Source of the DNA: an uncultured bacterium
GTDB lineage: Bacteria > Patescibacteriota > Gracilibacteria > Absconditabacterales > Absconditicoccaceae
Assembly: GCA_937872535.1 (NCBI GenBank)
Contig: CALMTC010000011.1
Location: forward strand, 1-64,000
Length of the DNA stretch: 64,000 nt
Direction of reading: 5' to 3'
The notes under the pieces are model-generated. The model was not told the DNA's origin. It worked only from the letters and a program-made list of their open reading frames with translations, and made no database searches. Both the position numbers and the translations under genes were made by a program. Positions within the stretch are counted from its first letter, which is position 1. The number at the start of each line of letters is the position of its first letter. Shown here in pieces: positions 19,705 through 34,600 of the stretch.

Positions 19705-22137
19705 TTATTTGGCAGAAGACTGAATTTTTTTATCAAGAGATTCGGCAGTATCTTTTATGTTTTTCAAAACATCCTGAAGTTGAACTCGGTAATTTCTATT
19801 CTGTTCAAAGAAAACATAAAATTCATCTTGAACACCGATAGAAATACTTTTTTGAAGTAGATTTTTAGCGTTTTCAAGATCATAAGGAGGCTTATTACCG
19901 ACATAATTTTTCAAAGTAGCAAGATTTTGATTATAAGCTTCAACAGTCGGCGCATCTTTAAATCAAGCATCACTAGCTCCAGGCAATCAGATAATCAAAT
20001 ATTTATTTCTCTCAGATTTTGAATTAAGAGATCATTCATTCTGAAGAATTCACTGACTTAATTTATTTTCAGTAGCAGTATTTTTATTTTGTTGAGTTTT
20101 TTTATTTTTCTGGTTAAAAATAGGTTTAAATTTAACAATAAAATCAAAGTGAAAAACTTTATTAAGTTTTATTTTTTGCATCGATGTCTCCAAAATTTCT
20201 TTAGTTTTCTTACTCTTTAAAAGTTGTCCACTATTTTTGAGAGCAATTAAAATCGAGTTTATTTCATCAACAATTTCTTCAATATTTACAAGTTGTTTCC
20301 CAGGAACAATAGGTCTACTCTGTCATGGGACAAAACAAAATCTCATCCAAAAAGGATCAGAAGTATCTCAAATAGTTTGACAAAGACACTGAGCTTTACA
20401 GACAGAATTATTGAGAAGAGAATTATATCAATTAATTGGGTAATCAGCATCACACTTTTGAACACACATATCTACAGCTCCCCCAGGAGCAGTCAGCTGA
20501 GGATCAAAAGCTGCATTTAAAAAATCATCAGTCGTGCGAACCAAATCAGTCGTTTCACAAAGAAGATCTTTTTGAGATAAAATAAGTCAACTAAAAGATT
20601 CAGTAGCTTTACGAGTACAGCATTCTGAACTATCAGTTGTTACTTTAGCAATAAGAGGCAAAAATGATAAATCAACTTTCTGCAATGCTCTACCAGTGAT
20701 AACAACAAATCAGCTAGCTCAAGCAGCGAGAGTTTGCAAACGCCATTGATAAGTATTTCCACTACCAACATAAGAAAGAACATCTAAGCTATGACTTTCA
20801 GATACAAAAATAATATCTTGAGGAAAAGTAAAAGCAACAGCAGTATTTCTAGCATTTCAAAGTCATTTATTTGCATAAGAAATTTGAAAAGAAACCAGTT
20901 CACCAGCCTGCACAAGAGAACGACTTTTTTGAATACTATCTTCTATACGAGGACCTTGACAGTCGGCTGTTTGAGAAACTTGCTGAGTACCAATAGCTGG
21001 TAAAATGTCATTGAGAATATTCGTAAGATTTGAACTATTCAAAGAGTTATAATAATCATCTTTTTCATTTTCCAAGTCATTAAGAATATTTTGTTGCAAA
21101 GGAAACGCACTCTGGTCAACACACACATTATTAATTAAAACTCACTGAGGATTAGAAACAGAAGGAGAAACAATTCACGAAGATAGCGTTAAAATACCAG
21201 ATCACAGCGAAATAGTACCAGTAGACAAAATAAGCCCTGTTAACAAATGAGCACCGGATTGAAGAGAATTTCAGGTTAGAGGTGGGTAACCTTGCCAAGG
21301 CACAAAAACAGTAGTTAAAGAATCTAGCGCTTGATTTTGAAAAATAGCTCAGCCACCGATTCACTGAAGTCCTCCAAAAGCTTGTCAAATTGCGCCAGGA
21401 CGAGGCATCTGAAAAAATACAATTTCATCAACCTTTTTATTATTACCAAAAAGTAAAGATCAAATATTCTGAATATCAATCATCAAATCATAGCTACTAT
21501 CTTCAAGCGAAGCATTCGAAAAAATATCAGTTCATCTCGATGATTGTTCAATCTTATGATGACTATAGTAAGCAGCCTCAGAAAGATAATATGCAGATTT
21601 CATCAAATTTGTACAATTCAAATAGCTTTGAGAACTATAAAAATTTTGAGTAGGAAGAGGTGTTAAAGAAACTTGATCAGAAATATATCCATTTTTTTGT
21701 AAGCACTGAGAAAATTTAGTACAAGAAGCAATGAATCATTCCATACTACCAGCTTTAGTAGTTTTTGTATCAGCGCCAAATGGACCGAGTAATCGATTTA
21801 CCTGATTACGAATATCTGGTATAAAATAAAGAACACTTGCCACTTCAGATTCAGTCATACTACATTGATATTGAGCATTTATATACTGATAAGCAGCAGA
21901 AAAAGCTTCCTTATTACTACGAAGATTAGTCTCCACCAGCATCTTATAAGCAGCATTATAAATTCCACCAATTTCAGCAGATGAAGGAAGTCAAGCAGTA
22001 GTATTATCTTGATTCACTTTCTCATATTGTTCATTCATCCAAACATCAGGTTGAAAAAATTCCAATGCAAAAACATGTTGGACAAATATAAATCCCACCA
22101 AAACACATCATAATAAAAACTTTTTATCCTGGTTCAT
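19705..22137 (-). CDS. Secreted protein with DUF11-like domain (fifth gene of the giant-protein operon)
   Basis: An 810-residue protein with an N-terminal signal peptide (FLLGCVLVGFIFVQHVFA). Residues about 30-250 are helical. Around residues 395-490 a beta domain with DSIQKSRSLVQAGELVSFQI and VVITGRAL resembles DUF11-type extracellular repeats. A Cys-rich segment follows (VCKAQCLCQTIG). The last 200 residues are Lys-rich and probably helical. Many TGA glycines. It starts one base after the stop of the gene before it. No enzymatic motif seen; a structural surface role beside the giant protein is inferred. Confidence 0.75.
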
Positions 22138-22138
22138 G

Positions 22139-23362
22139 TTATTTTTCTTGTACATTTCTGAGTTTAAAATACAACTGATGTAAAGGAGTATAAATTTGAA
22201 CAAGTGATTTCCTAAATGCTAAAAGATCTTCATAATAAATCATCAAGCCAATATGAATAGGGAATGTGAGAAAAACATCGCCTACCATCCTTTGAAGATG
22301 AGAAACTGCCTCTCTTCAAATCGCAATCTCAAAATGAAGATCACGAATTTCTTGAGCATTTTTCTCCAATCAAGAAACCACATTTGAAGAGAGAGAAAGA
22401 TCAGAATAACCAGCGTCTTGAGATAAAATATGAGAATAAAATGTAGAAAAAAGTGAATAGAAAAAAAGTTCATTATAAATCAGATTAAGAAATCTAGTCC
22501 AGTGATTTTCATTATTAGTAAAAGCACAAGCTAGCGGGTCAAAAGAAGATGTAAGTAAATCAGCTTCTGAACAACGAAGATTTGATTTGCTCATAATTTC
22601 ACGAGCATTAAGAAAATCAAGCTTATCAGTAATTTTTTTTGAATTCTTAATATATTCCAATAAAAGTGCATAAGTTTTTGGATGAGAACATTGATCAGAT
22701 TGACTTTCAGATAAAGTATTTTTTCTAACATAAATTCAATCATCACCACACAATTTAGCTCAAAAAATAGATTTACTTCCTTTCCCAAAATATCTGTCAG
22801 AGAAATCCGTTACCAATTCATCAAAAGGTTTATCTCCATATCAAAATAAAGAAGAAACTTTTAAATCTCAATACTCATTCATAAGAGCATTAAAAATACC
22901 AGGAACAAGTGAACGAAAATTACAAGCATTCATAGAACCATCGGGATTACAGCCAGCATCCAAATTAGTCACTACTTTAGATCGAGAAGAGTTTTTCACA
23001 TAACTAGAAAGCGATGGATGAAAAAAAGTATCTGCATATCAAATTTGTCAGCACAAAGAATACAAAAAAACAGAATTTCAAGGTTTATAAAAAGCAGATC
23101 ATCATTGGTCATAATTCAAAAATCAGGCAGACAAATTTTCTCACTGCAAAACAGCAGAACAAAAAATTTTCACAATTCATTTTTTAGTTTTCTCCTGAGA
23201 ATATTGAGAAATAGAACGAGTAAGATCAGTTACAAACATTCACTTCTTAAGAGAAAAATCAGCAACCTGAGATTGTTCTTGAGCAAAAACAGAAACATTC
23301 AACAAAAAAAATAGTCACAACAAAGAAATTTTTTTCAAAACTATTTTTTTTCTTAGAAACAT
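22139..23362 (-). CDS. Secreted hypothetical protein (fourth gene of the operon)
   Basis: A 407-residue protein with a signal peptide (KISLLWLFFLLNVSVFA), then a mostly helical, aromatic-rich sequence with several scattered cysteines (for example FCSAVLQG, CNPDGSMNACNF, NLRCSEADLL), suggesting disulfide bonds outside the membrane. A late hydrophobic stretch (VGDVFLTFPIHIGLMIYY) may touch the membrane. It lies 25 bp after the upstream gene and 1 bp before the downstream one. No family recognised. TGA codons divide the frame into many short pieces under the standard code, which is why it is easily missed. Confidence 0.72.
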
Positions 23363-23387
23363 TTTTATTTTTTACGATAATAAATTT

Positions 23388-24830
23388 TTAATACCAGCAT
23401 TTAGAAGGAACATTAACACATTGATTTTCACAAGAACTTCAAAGATGCTTTACAATACTAGATCTAGCAGATTGTTTATCTTGTTTTGATCAAAGCAAAT
23501 CAATTCAATCATAGACAAAGATACTGATTTCAGGCACAAGAGCTGTAGTAGTAGCAGGATCGAGAAAAGCAGCTTGAGCAAAATCATTTTCTTGACTAGC
23601 CAAGACACTAGCCATATCTTGCTCCAATGCCATCTGAAAATCAGTCAACAATCTATCCTTCATAAGAGTAGAAGCTGGAGTTCAAATAGATTGTTCTCTG
23701 ACTGATGATTTAATCTCTTGTACATTCTGATCAGCTAAAGGAGTATTCCAGCTATAAAAATCTTTCACATCTAGCGCTGCATCTTTCACAACTTTACCTA
23801 TATTTCTCATTTTTTCAGCCATATTTTTCAGACCAGGTAATCATGAATCAGAAGCATTCAAAGCATCAATACCATACTGTTTTCTCATAAGATCATTTTG
23901 CCTTCTCGTAAAAGCATCATCTCTACTTTTTTTACTAAAAAGTTGTTTCAGTCTTTTCAAAGAAGCCTTATAAACATCTACCGATTTTTTAAATCCAGAA
24001 AGTCATTTTTGTAAAATTTCTTCTGTCCTTTTTCCAAATTTTTGTAAACTCTGAGAACACATAGTTCCAGAAATACAACTATATTTTTGTTTCATTTGAA
24101 TAAAAAAATTTTCATCAAAATCAAAATATATATCTTTAGTTTTTTCCGAATAAGAAATAGTATCATTACGAAATTGAGAAATATCATGAAATACAACAAA
24201 TCTCTTAAATCTAGAGTTCAAAGCCCAGATCAAAGAAATTACTTCACTACCAGAAATTTTATAAGGAAATAAAGAAGCCTCAGCAAAAAATCAGCCTTGA
24301 GATTTTCTCTGGGAACCAATTGCACTATTTATTTTATCCACAACACTATCATCCAAAGGTCACATAAGATCTCTCTGAGAACCAAGTTCCAGAAATTTAT
24401 CAGTAAACTTAGTTTCCACAATCATAAGTTTTTTATAATCTCTAATGACAGCTTTTCATCTAACCAACACAGCAAACTCTAGTGGCACTCAAGTTACTGT
24501 CTGTACCGAAAAAGCAACCAAAGCTGTCAAACTACCAAAAGTAGTCTGAAAAGCACTACTAATTCACTTAAGAGATTGAGAAAAAGCAGTAACTAATCAT
24601 CCTCCAGCATTACTTTGAGATGAAGCAACTGGCTGCAAAGAACCAAGAACAGCTTCAGAAAAATCAATATAGCGTTGAAATTCAGGAGAAGAAGTAGAAC
24701 AAACAGCACAATCATTTTCCACAGCGAATCCAAAAAATGGCATAATCAAAAAGAAAAGCGAAAGAACAAAAATAAAGTGAGAAAATAATTTTTTGAACAT
24801 CAGAGATAACGATGAGATTAAAGAGAACAT
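23388..24830 (-). CDS. Secreted or membrane hypothetical protein (third gene of the operon)
   Basis: A 480-residue protein. A hydrophobic signal (KKLFSHFIFVLSLFFLIMPFFGFA) precedes CAVCSTSS. Residues about 90-125 form another hydrophobic segment (LTALVAFSVQTVTGV). The remainder is helical and basic (LKRLKQLFSKKSRDDAFTRRQ), ending SSCENQCVNVPSKCWY with four cysteines. ATG at 24830 lies 8 bp after the previous stop; ATG at 24800 would give a more typical signal peptide and cannot be excluded. No family recognised. Confidence 0.72.
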
Positions 24831-24838
24831 TGTTTAGT

Positions 24839-25696
24839 TCATTCCATCACTTTTTGAACCACAGTAGCAAACGATGAATCCATATCAGCAAATTTTTCCA
24901 TCAAGGTGACTCGCCTATTTTGGAGAAAATAATCTGACATATAAGAATGAAAACCATCGGTCAATATTTTAGAAGATTGATACAAAGAAACAGTTTCAAC
25001 ATAATCTACTTCTCTCTTATAACGATCAAAAGCCATAGAATTACAGCGGTTTTTAATAGTATTGCTATTCGTAACTCAAAAACCAAGACTCGTAAAAGCT
25101 TCATTTTGAACAATACAAGAAGCAGCAGCACAAACCTGTAAATACCTATTAGCAAGTCAAGCCTCAGAAATCGGTTTCAAAGAAAAATTTGAACAACCAA
25201 TCTGAGAGCCATCTTTAAATAAATTTTCTGGTTTTCGGTACTTCTGAAAATAAGCAAATATTTGCTCTGGTTTACTTCATTCAGCACTTGTTGCTAAATC
25301 TGTTATAGTATTTCTTCGTTCCATTCATCGAGAATTTAAAACAAGAGCATCATAAGAAATACGAGGATCTCCATCTAATTTTCTAAATCCCACATCTATC
25401 AAATGATCAAAGAAATATGGTGACTCTGGTACTTCTGAAGGCAAATTATTACTATCCGCACATTGATTCTTACCAAGTTTTTCTTGACAACAATAAGACC
25501 ATAAATGAACAAAAGCAACCTCTAAATCGTTTTGAGAATAAATTTGGGAATAGCGAGAAACCAGAGAAGAAGGTAAGTTAATTTTTCCTCATTGAACAAA
25601 AGTCGTTACAAGATTACAATCAGAAGTCTCCTCTGCTCTCACAAAAGACATCGACAAAACAACACCCCCTATCACCAAGACTAATTGCCTGATCAT
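24839..25696 (-). CDS. Secreted Cys-rich hypothetical protein (second gene of the operon)
   Basis: A 285-residue protein with a signal peptide (MIRQLVLVIGGVVLSMSFVRA) and several cysteines in the mature part (SDCNLV, WSYCCQEKLGKNQC, GCSNFSL, CAAASCIV). Disulfide-bonded and extracytoplasmic by inference. Its start overlaps the end of the giant gene by 16 bp, so translation is probably coupled. TGA glycines are scattered through it. No known domain seen. Confidence 0.72.
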
Positions 25697-28600
25697 ACAA
25701 GAGATTTTGCATCAAAAGTGATTGATAAAACCTGACTTCATCACAAATTTGTAATACGATAAAGAGTACTATTATTTTGATAACCATAAGTTCAATGATA
25801 CTGAGTGTGATAAGGAGCTGGAACATACAAAGATCATTGAGATCAGATATACAACTCACAATCACCATAAGTTTTCTTGAGACAAGATCATCCATCAAAA
25901 GGTCAGTAAACCTGTCAACTAAGAGGCTGTAAACTGTATTGGTTATCAAGAATCTGAAGAGGATTCAATCCAGCCAAATTTTTAGCTTGAAGTTGTATAA
26001 TAAATATAACCTTATTATCTATTTTGTCAAAAATTTGGACTGTAGGATAATAGCTTTCAAAAGACATTCTAGTTTCCAAACGAAGCTGATAAGCAGGGTT
26101 AATAATAATTTGAGTAGTTTTACCATCAATAGTAACCATTTCATCACCATTTTGAGCATACAAAACAATATCCTTACCAAGATCAAAAACTCTTCCAGTA
26201 GCAAAAAGTTGGTTTTCTTTCACAGAGAAAAGAGAACGAGAAATTCATAAATCTACACCCGTCAAAGTTTTCCATACCCCATTTCTCAATCTTTCATATT
26301 TTACAGAACCAGTGTCTATATCTTGAGAGAGTTTACTAACCAAGGAGCCAAATTCACCATTTTCAAAGTTAACATCAGTCAAACTAAGCATAGGAGAATC
26401 TATAGTCAGAGTAACTTTTTGCTTCTCAATATTACCAGCAAAGTCTTGAGCCGAAAAGATATAATCACGCTTTTGTAAACCTGTAAAAAATAATCCAGTC
26501 AAAGAAATTTCTCCACCCTGTCCAGAAGCGACAAGAGAACCAGAATATTCTATCCAGCTTTTTTCTACAGCCACGTTATCAGACCAAACAGCATTCAAAT
26601 CATAAGCTGTATTGATAAATCATTTCAGATTATATCATTGAGAAACTAATTGATTAGTTTTTATCCTAAATAGATTTGCTTGCAAAATAGGTCACTGATC
26701 ATCAGCAGCTATTTGCCTTCAAGCTACGATTTGTTGAGACCAAGGTCAATTTTTTTCAAACCTGACAAGCTGCCCATTATTTGAATAAACTGGCTTCAAA
26801 GGAGCAATTTGTAAATAATATCGCTTTCTATCAAGATCTTCAAGAGCAACTCAAACAGTTTCCAAACCAGAATCAAAAACCTTTAAAGAAATAATTTCCC
26901 CATCAGCTTGAAGACTACTTATAGTTTTATCCAATTCCTGAGGAAGCAAAAGACGAGCCTGATCAGATCCAGTAAGCGACGGCAACACAACAACAAAATT
27001 TTTATCCAATAATCATGGAGATACAAAATTTAATTCCTGCTCTTTATCATGGAAAACATCTACTCTTTCAACCAATCTAATAACATAACCATAATTGTTT
27101 CCATCATGAGACCAAGAAAAAGAAAGAGTATCAGCATTTTGTCATTTCATTGCAAAATTTTTCACCTCCCAGGTTTGGTCGTAAATCTTGACTGATAATC
27201 AATTAAATGAAGCATAACCATCATCAACTAAATCTTCCAAATCCTCTAAATCACGCAAAGATGGTAATCCATAAAAAGTTGAAGAAAAAGTATTTTGACC
27301 ATAGTTAAAATTTTGATCAGCATATTTAACATAAACATTATTTGAATCTCGCATCACTAAATCATTTTTCTGATCTTTATTCACATCACTCAAAAAGTTA
27401 TTTTCTGCAATTTGTTCAACAAAAACTGATGAGTCGACAACATTAGTAAATGTATCAATTACTCAAGTTACAAAGCCTCCTCCACTCAATGGAATTTGAT
27501 CCAAACCAGTACTAGGAACAAAAATTCCATTCACATACTGAGCAAGATCAATACCAAAACTAGATTGTGAAGAAGCTGAAGAGATAGTTGAAGAAGTCGT
27601 AGTAGCTCACTGAGCCAGTAAAGGAGCTTGCTGATCACCATAAGCGATCAAAGCCTGATGAACATCACGATCAAGTTCAGAAACATAAGTTTTTGCCTTC
27701 TGATAAGTTCCATCATCCATAGAAAGCTGCACAGCACTATAGCGAGAAAGAGCAGCTTTATAGCCAGAAACCATCTGAGCATTGAGTTCTAAATATGTCT
27801 TTTCAGGATGAGGTTGATTCAAAAGATCTAGTGTTTTATCCTTTGTAGTAAATAAAGGAGCAGAATAGTTTTTTTCTTCATCATGATCAGCTACTAATTT
27901 GTTTTTTTGCAAACCATTCAAAAAGTCATCATAAGATTTTTTAATAGTTTGATTAGTTTCAGAAAGATTTTTTTGATATGTTCTTACATCTTCAGCAAGA
28001 GTCTGATAAACACGAGCCACTCACTCTCTATTTGGTTCGACATCACTTTGGTAGTTCACTTCGTCCATCAAAGCTTTCAGTTTATTAGTTTGAGCCTGTC
28101 ATTCGACCTTAGTAGCCAAGATTTTAAGTTCTTTTTTCAGAGTATTTTTGACAGTTTGATAATCATCATTTTTACCAGACTCATAAAGCGCCCCATAATC
28201 AAAACTCAAATCATCAGAATCATATTTACCAGGTTTGTAATCAAAACTAGTAATATTAATATCAACATTTTGTTGTAAAGGATCTTGTATTTGATCTTGA
28301 TAAAACTTATTGAGATTTCTAGATCATTCATTTATTTTACTTTCCAAAATTTTTCAAGGCTTTTCAGTTCGTTGATTCACCCCATCTGCAATACTTTTTA
28401 TCACAGCATAAACTTGATCAAAATTAAATCTTAAATTAACAAAAGTATCTACTCTGATGTCCATTCACTGCAAAGGAGTTGGATTTCTTGTAATTTTTAA
28501 ACTATCGAAAGGATTCACTTCCCAAGTCCTTTGAGTAAGTTGTTCAATTTTTGATTTCACTCATTTTTCTCAAACAAGTCCGATATTTCATTTCATAATA

Positions 28601-31600
28601 CAATAAATTGTTCCCAAAAATTCGAGTACTTTGAGAGAGATATTGATACTTGGAGTAATTTTGGGAATTTTTGGTGGAGGTGGCAATGTTGGCAAATTAA
28701 TATTTATAGACGGCAAAAAAGAAGGTAATTGAGGAAGATTTGGAGGTGTTGGTAAAATAGGCAAATCAGGTATAGAAACAGATGGCAAATCCAAGAAAGG
28801 AAGATCAATAGTTCACAAGTTTAGAGTAAGTAAATCTATAGTTACTTGAGGAGGTTCTGGAAGATTTGGCACTCTTGGTAATGGTATAGAACTTGGAACA
28901 AAATTAAATTTAGGGAGCAAGACATCCATCCCCAAATCCATCTTAGAAAAATCAAGATAAATATTTGGTATTTTGATAGGAGGAATTGGAATCACTGGGA
29001 GATTAATACAAAGCATACTAAGAGAACAAGCATAAGAATCATAGTTATCATTTTTACACTTCGCACATTTACTTTGTCGATTCGTAGAAAAATCAATAAT
29101 AGCTTGCCATGTTTTAAAGATACCAACAAGCAAAATAATTGTATCAACATACTGTTCAAATCTTCTAGCATTGATATCAAACCATCTATTGAGATGAGAA
29201 ACTATTCATTCAAGAATATCAGTCAACTCAGTCAAATATCTATCATAAATATGAATCCAATCATAAAGTTTAAGAGGAAATTGTTTATATTGTTCCAAAA
29301 CTTTCATATTCTGCTTGATCACTCTCATCAATTGCTGGGCATTTCAAAGTGTATTAGTGAAATAATTAACATAATTAGAAAATCTATCAATACAACCCTG
29401 TCTACTAAAATCAGTTGGTTCATTAGCACATTTATTAGGGATATTAATATTTTTTGCAGATTGAGAAATTTTTTCATTAAGACAAGAATTTTGTTTTTTC
29501 TTATCAGTAGATAGGAGGCGACATTGTAAGACTCCTTGTTGAGATCATTCAAGTTTAGCCAAACTAATTTCTTTGGTACAGATTTTTCTATCGATACTAG
29601 ATTCTGGAAAATTAGCCTTACACTGCTCCAGAGCAGCCTTATCAGTAGCATTATACAGATCAAGCCCAAGTAAACCTAAAACATTAGCTCATAGATCAAG
29701 CCAATTATCAAGAATCACTTCATTTCTCTTTATCCAATTATCAAGAAAAGCAGTATATCTGACGATATCTTCAGAATAAATAAACGGAATAGTAACAGTC
29801 ACATCTCTGGTATTCATATTCACCAAAGGTACTTCTTCAAACATTCTTGAAATAGCATCAAATGGATTTGAAACTTTATTTCATCGATTAGTAAGCTGAG
29901 CCTGTTGAATAAGATTATTTTTTGACCAGTTCATTATTTTTTCAGCAGGCTTACCTTCAAGATTATTTTTTCTATTGATTTGAATATCAGCCTCATTTTT
30001 AGATTCATCCATCAAATTTTTTAAATTATCAAGACGAAGAGAATCAAAACCTTCAGCCACTTGAGAAAAATCTGGGAAGTAGACAGCAATAGTCATACTA
30101 GACATATTATTCACGATATATTTTATTTGATTATCAAGCCATTGTTGAATAATACACTTTGGTAGTCATTTTACATCACCAGCCAATATTTTCAAAGTAG
30201 CAGGCTTTCCACCATTTAAAGTAACTGGAGTTACATCAGCATCTCTGAGTGAAGTTCTTTTGACTGGTTGTTTATCAATCATAAAAAGTCAGCCTCATAC
30301 AGTATTTGAAGGAAGAGAATTATTGTAACCAATATTATTTGGAGCTGGAGAAACGACATCAAAAGGACTTTGTTTTTTTGTTTGACTACCAAGAGATAAA
30401 GAAGGATTAGTATCATACTCATCAATATTTTTACAAACACCAATTTCTGATAAATCTTTTTGCCAATCATAAATCTGATTAGCATCAGAATCTCAATTAT
30501 CATTTCCACAATTACTAGGAAGAGAAAGAGCTACCACAATACAGTTTCCAGCTATATTCCTAAACGGCTGAGGAATATTTTCTCCAACCTTCATAGGCCC
30601 AAGACACAAAGCAACTCCAAGTCCCATAGTCAAAGTAGGAGAAAGATAGAGTCTAATCATAGAAGGATATTGCCCTCCAGGAGCCCAGTAAAATGAGTCC
30701 ATTGGAGATTTAAGTCACCAAGGAAAAGGAATAGGACCAGCAGGAGTAACCAAAGTACCAGGGAAAAAGAAAGCAGGCAATCACTTATCAGGCATCAACT
30801 TACATCCAAAAAGATTGAAATCTCAAGGAGACAAAAATGCCATATTAAAAGGCAAAGGCAATCCTCCACAGCTATTTTTTCAGATCTTAAATCCGTTACA
30901 CAATCACTGCAAAGTTTTTTGCAATCAAGCCTCTATTTTTTCATTAATATCATTCAAAAATCCAAAAGAAACATTCAGTGATGCAGCTCAGTTATTTTGA
31001 AAAAGATTCGTCAAACTAAACTGTTCCAAAACACTACTAATTCAAGGCATATTAGTAAGAGACTGCTGTGCAATAGAATTATTAAGACCCGACATAAAAT
31101 TATTTTGAGCCTGTTGAGAATTATTTTGCAATGAATCAGTATGATTTTTTACAATATTTTGCAGATTAATAAAATTTTCAAGATAATTTCTTACATTCAG
31201 CTGATAATGTCCTATAAACTCAAAAAACATCTTCAAACAACTATCAGTAAGAAAAATTTTTATATCTGGATAAATATCCGTATCAATTTTTTTCACATCA
31301 ATTCTAACTGTCTGCGTCGGCTGATATTCCAATTCATAAGAAAAATTTACATCTTCTCACTGCTTTATCGGAAGGTTATCAATCATAAATTCATAATCAG
31401 TTCAAGGAGTCAAAATCATTTTTGAACCAGAATTTGTTGTTCCACGATCAAAAGATTTCATAAGACCATCATCGTCCACATCAATAATCCAAGGTCATTG
31501 AATTCTATCAAACAAAGAAAGTGTCGTATTTTGTTTTCCTATGAGATGAAAAGTAACACGAACCTTATCTCACTGTGACAAAATACCTCAGTTAAGATCT

Positions 31601-34600
31601 TTATAAATCTTATAAGCTTCGACAGCATCATTTGTTTCTAAGCGTTTTATGGGAACATAACGAACATCATCCAAACTCATAGCTTCATAAAAAGGTTTTT
31701 GATTGATTGGAGATTCGACATATTTCATTAGCTGACTAGCTCAGCTTTGCACCAGAGAATTTACATTAAACTGTCCAACAGCATTCATCAACGAACTACT
31801 AGCGACATTTTGAGAAAATTGTTGTATCTCATCAGCACTCACAGTACCATCATTATTAAAATCCATAGAAGGATCTTGAGCTGGTCAGCCAATAGATGGT
31901 AGTTGATGAGAAATAGGATTATTAGCTTGTACTCCATTAGAATCAATAGGCTGCAAAGGCTCAGTTAATCAAGCCCAGCGAACGAGACTATTATCATAAA
32001 TTTTTTCTCAATCAATAATTTTAAGTGAAAAATTTTTCACTACTTTCACTGCTCCAGCTTGCCTACTTTTCCATCCAGCATCACAGCCAAAAGAATCTGT
32101 ACTCAGATAATGTGGTCCAGCAGAGCTACTACCACCATAAAAAATCTTAATAGATCAATCTGAATCATTGGTAATAATATCAAGCTTATCATCCAAGTCC
32201 ATATCCTGGAAAAAAATCTGATAAACCTGACTCAAATCTTGCGGTCATCATGGAACATCAAGACAAACATTAGTTCCATCGACATCAAAAATTCACTCAT
32301 TATTTCTATAAACTCTTAGTTTTTGAGCTGGAGTTTTGACAAGCAAATCAGGATATCCATTCCCATCAACATCTCAGACATTCAAATCTTCAATTCCATC
32401 AGCAATAAGCAAAGCAGGTCCCAAATCTGTAGAAGAGACATTCCCTCCATACTCTTTGAGAAATTTCACCGTACCATCATTATAAATAATAGCCAAATCT
32501 TTTTGTCCATCAGCATTAAAATCTATCTCTTTGACCAGATGAATAGTTTTTGTACTATCAGAATAAATTGTTTTTCCAATTCATCAGTCAAAATCAGTAC
32601 TAGTAATCGGATCATTACTATCAATTCTCTTCAAAGCTGGATCACCAAAATTAACGACAAATTCAGATCCAAAAGCAAGAGAAGATTCTCCAACTGGTTG
32701 ACCAGCACTAAAAGCAGTAATATTTTTATACTGAGCTTGAAAAGCAATATTTTTCTCAGGATCTATACTATCTTGAATAGAAGAAACCGTATCAGAATCA
32801 GCAGCCAATACCACATCAATCAAAGAAATTCCAACACCACGCATACCATTAGTACTACCTTCAGCAAAAACATCAATAACACTATAAACAGAATGATCAA
32901 AAATCTGAACAAGATTATCTTTCTGATCTCCAATAAAAGTATCATCTCTGGAAAGCAACAAAGAACCTATTTTTTTACCTTCAAAAGAAACATCAAATAA
33001 ACTATGTCCTAAAATTTTTTCATGTGAATATAAAATTTCAACTCCTGGTTTGAGAAAATTTTGAGAAAAATCGACATATGTTTCACCATTGATAACTACT
33101 TTATATCATTGCAATAAATTCGTCTCTATCTCATCATCAGTAAGTTCTGGAACATAAACCACACTATTACTCAAGAAATCATTGAGAGTCACATTTTCAA
33201 GAAGTGGTTTTGATCTAAAGACATAGTCAGAATAAGATCAAAGAGCAGCACGCCCAACTCAGTCAATAAGATAAGAAAATCCAGAAGAAGAAACTTCCAG
33301 AAAAACTCTCTGATCAGGAGAAACATCAAGAGTAAGATTATTAGCTATCACAAAAGGAGTTTGTCGAACATGTGACGGATCAACAAGCATCGTCGTCACA
33401 GCCAACAATTTTTCAGAACGAGTAATCATCTCTGTCACTACTCCGCTATAGTCAGAAAAAAATCACCACATATTTCCTCGATCTGCACCAAAAAGATTCA
33501 GATACATAACATTGAGTTTATCAGTTGGCAGAAAATTATTTTTTACAAATAGTGATTTATATCATGGTTTTTGATTTTCGAGAGCAACTCATTTCAGATA
33601 AGCATAAATATATCACTTCCCTCCAGGAGCAAGACCTTGGAATGGAAAAGAAGTTTGTCACTGTTGAACAGGAACACTAAAAAGTGTAGATCCACTAGAT
33701 GAAAGCGATCCAATTAGTCAAATCTGAAGATCAACAGGATCAATAATTTGATTCATCCAAATATCTTTGACAACCACCAAAGCAGCTTGATGAGATCAGA
33801 TTTTCATTTGATCAGAATCAGTAATCACCTGAACAATTTTTGGAGAAGAAGGCTCAACTACAACAGGAATAGAAATATCCTGACTACCTGGAACACTGAT
33901 AACAATCTCATCCTGCCCAGCCTGAAAAGAAGGATAGAAATATACAGTAACAGTACCATTAGATGCCAAAAAATTAGTATGAGAAACAAAAGTTTCTTGC
34001 ACAAAAGATTGGATAGCACCACTAACAATCTGTTCAACTTGACCAGTAGCAACAGTTCACGGCTTCAAAAGAGCGTTCTTAGTTTTTACAGAAACTTGAG
34101 AATAAATTCACTGCCCAGCCAAATCTTTCACATCAATACTCAAAGCCACCAAATTATTTTCAGCAATCTGAGAAAGTCATTGAGAATCGACACTCACCAA
34201 ATCAGAACCTGCTTCAGGAAGTTTATAACTAAGCTGATTCACAGCTACACCTCCACGCGAAACACGGACCGTTCCATCAACAAGCTGAATAGTTTTTTGA
34301 TTAGCTGGCAATCAGTTAACAAATCAACTCGTACTTGGTTGAATAGAAATCTGATCATAAGAACTATTTCCACCACTAAGCGAACTACTATCATACAAAA
34401 AATATAAATTTTCAAACGAATCAACATCAAAAGAACTATAAAAACTACCATCATATAAATTTTTTCCACTGGCTACTGCTACAAAATAATTATCAGAAAC
34501 TCTAGAAATAGTATTTCCTCGTTTATCATAAGCATTCACTACAAAAGGCAAAGATGCTCATCTCAGTATTTTAGAAGAAGGACTTACCATAGAAATAGAA

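Noticed and set aside
24800-24830. Two possible starts for the third operon gene
   Set aside because: ATG 24830 was kept for its short distance to the previous stop; ATG 24800 gives a tidier signal peptide and could be correct. Sequence alone does not decide.
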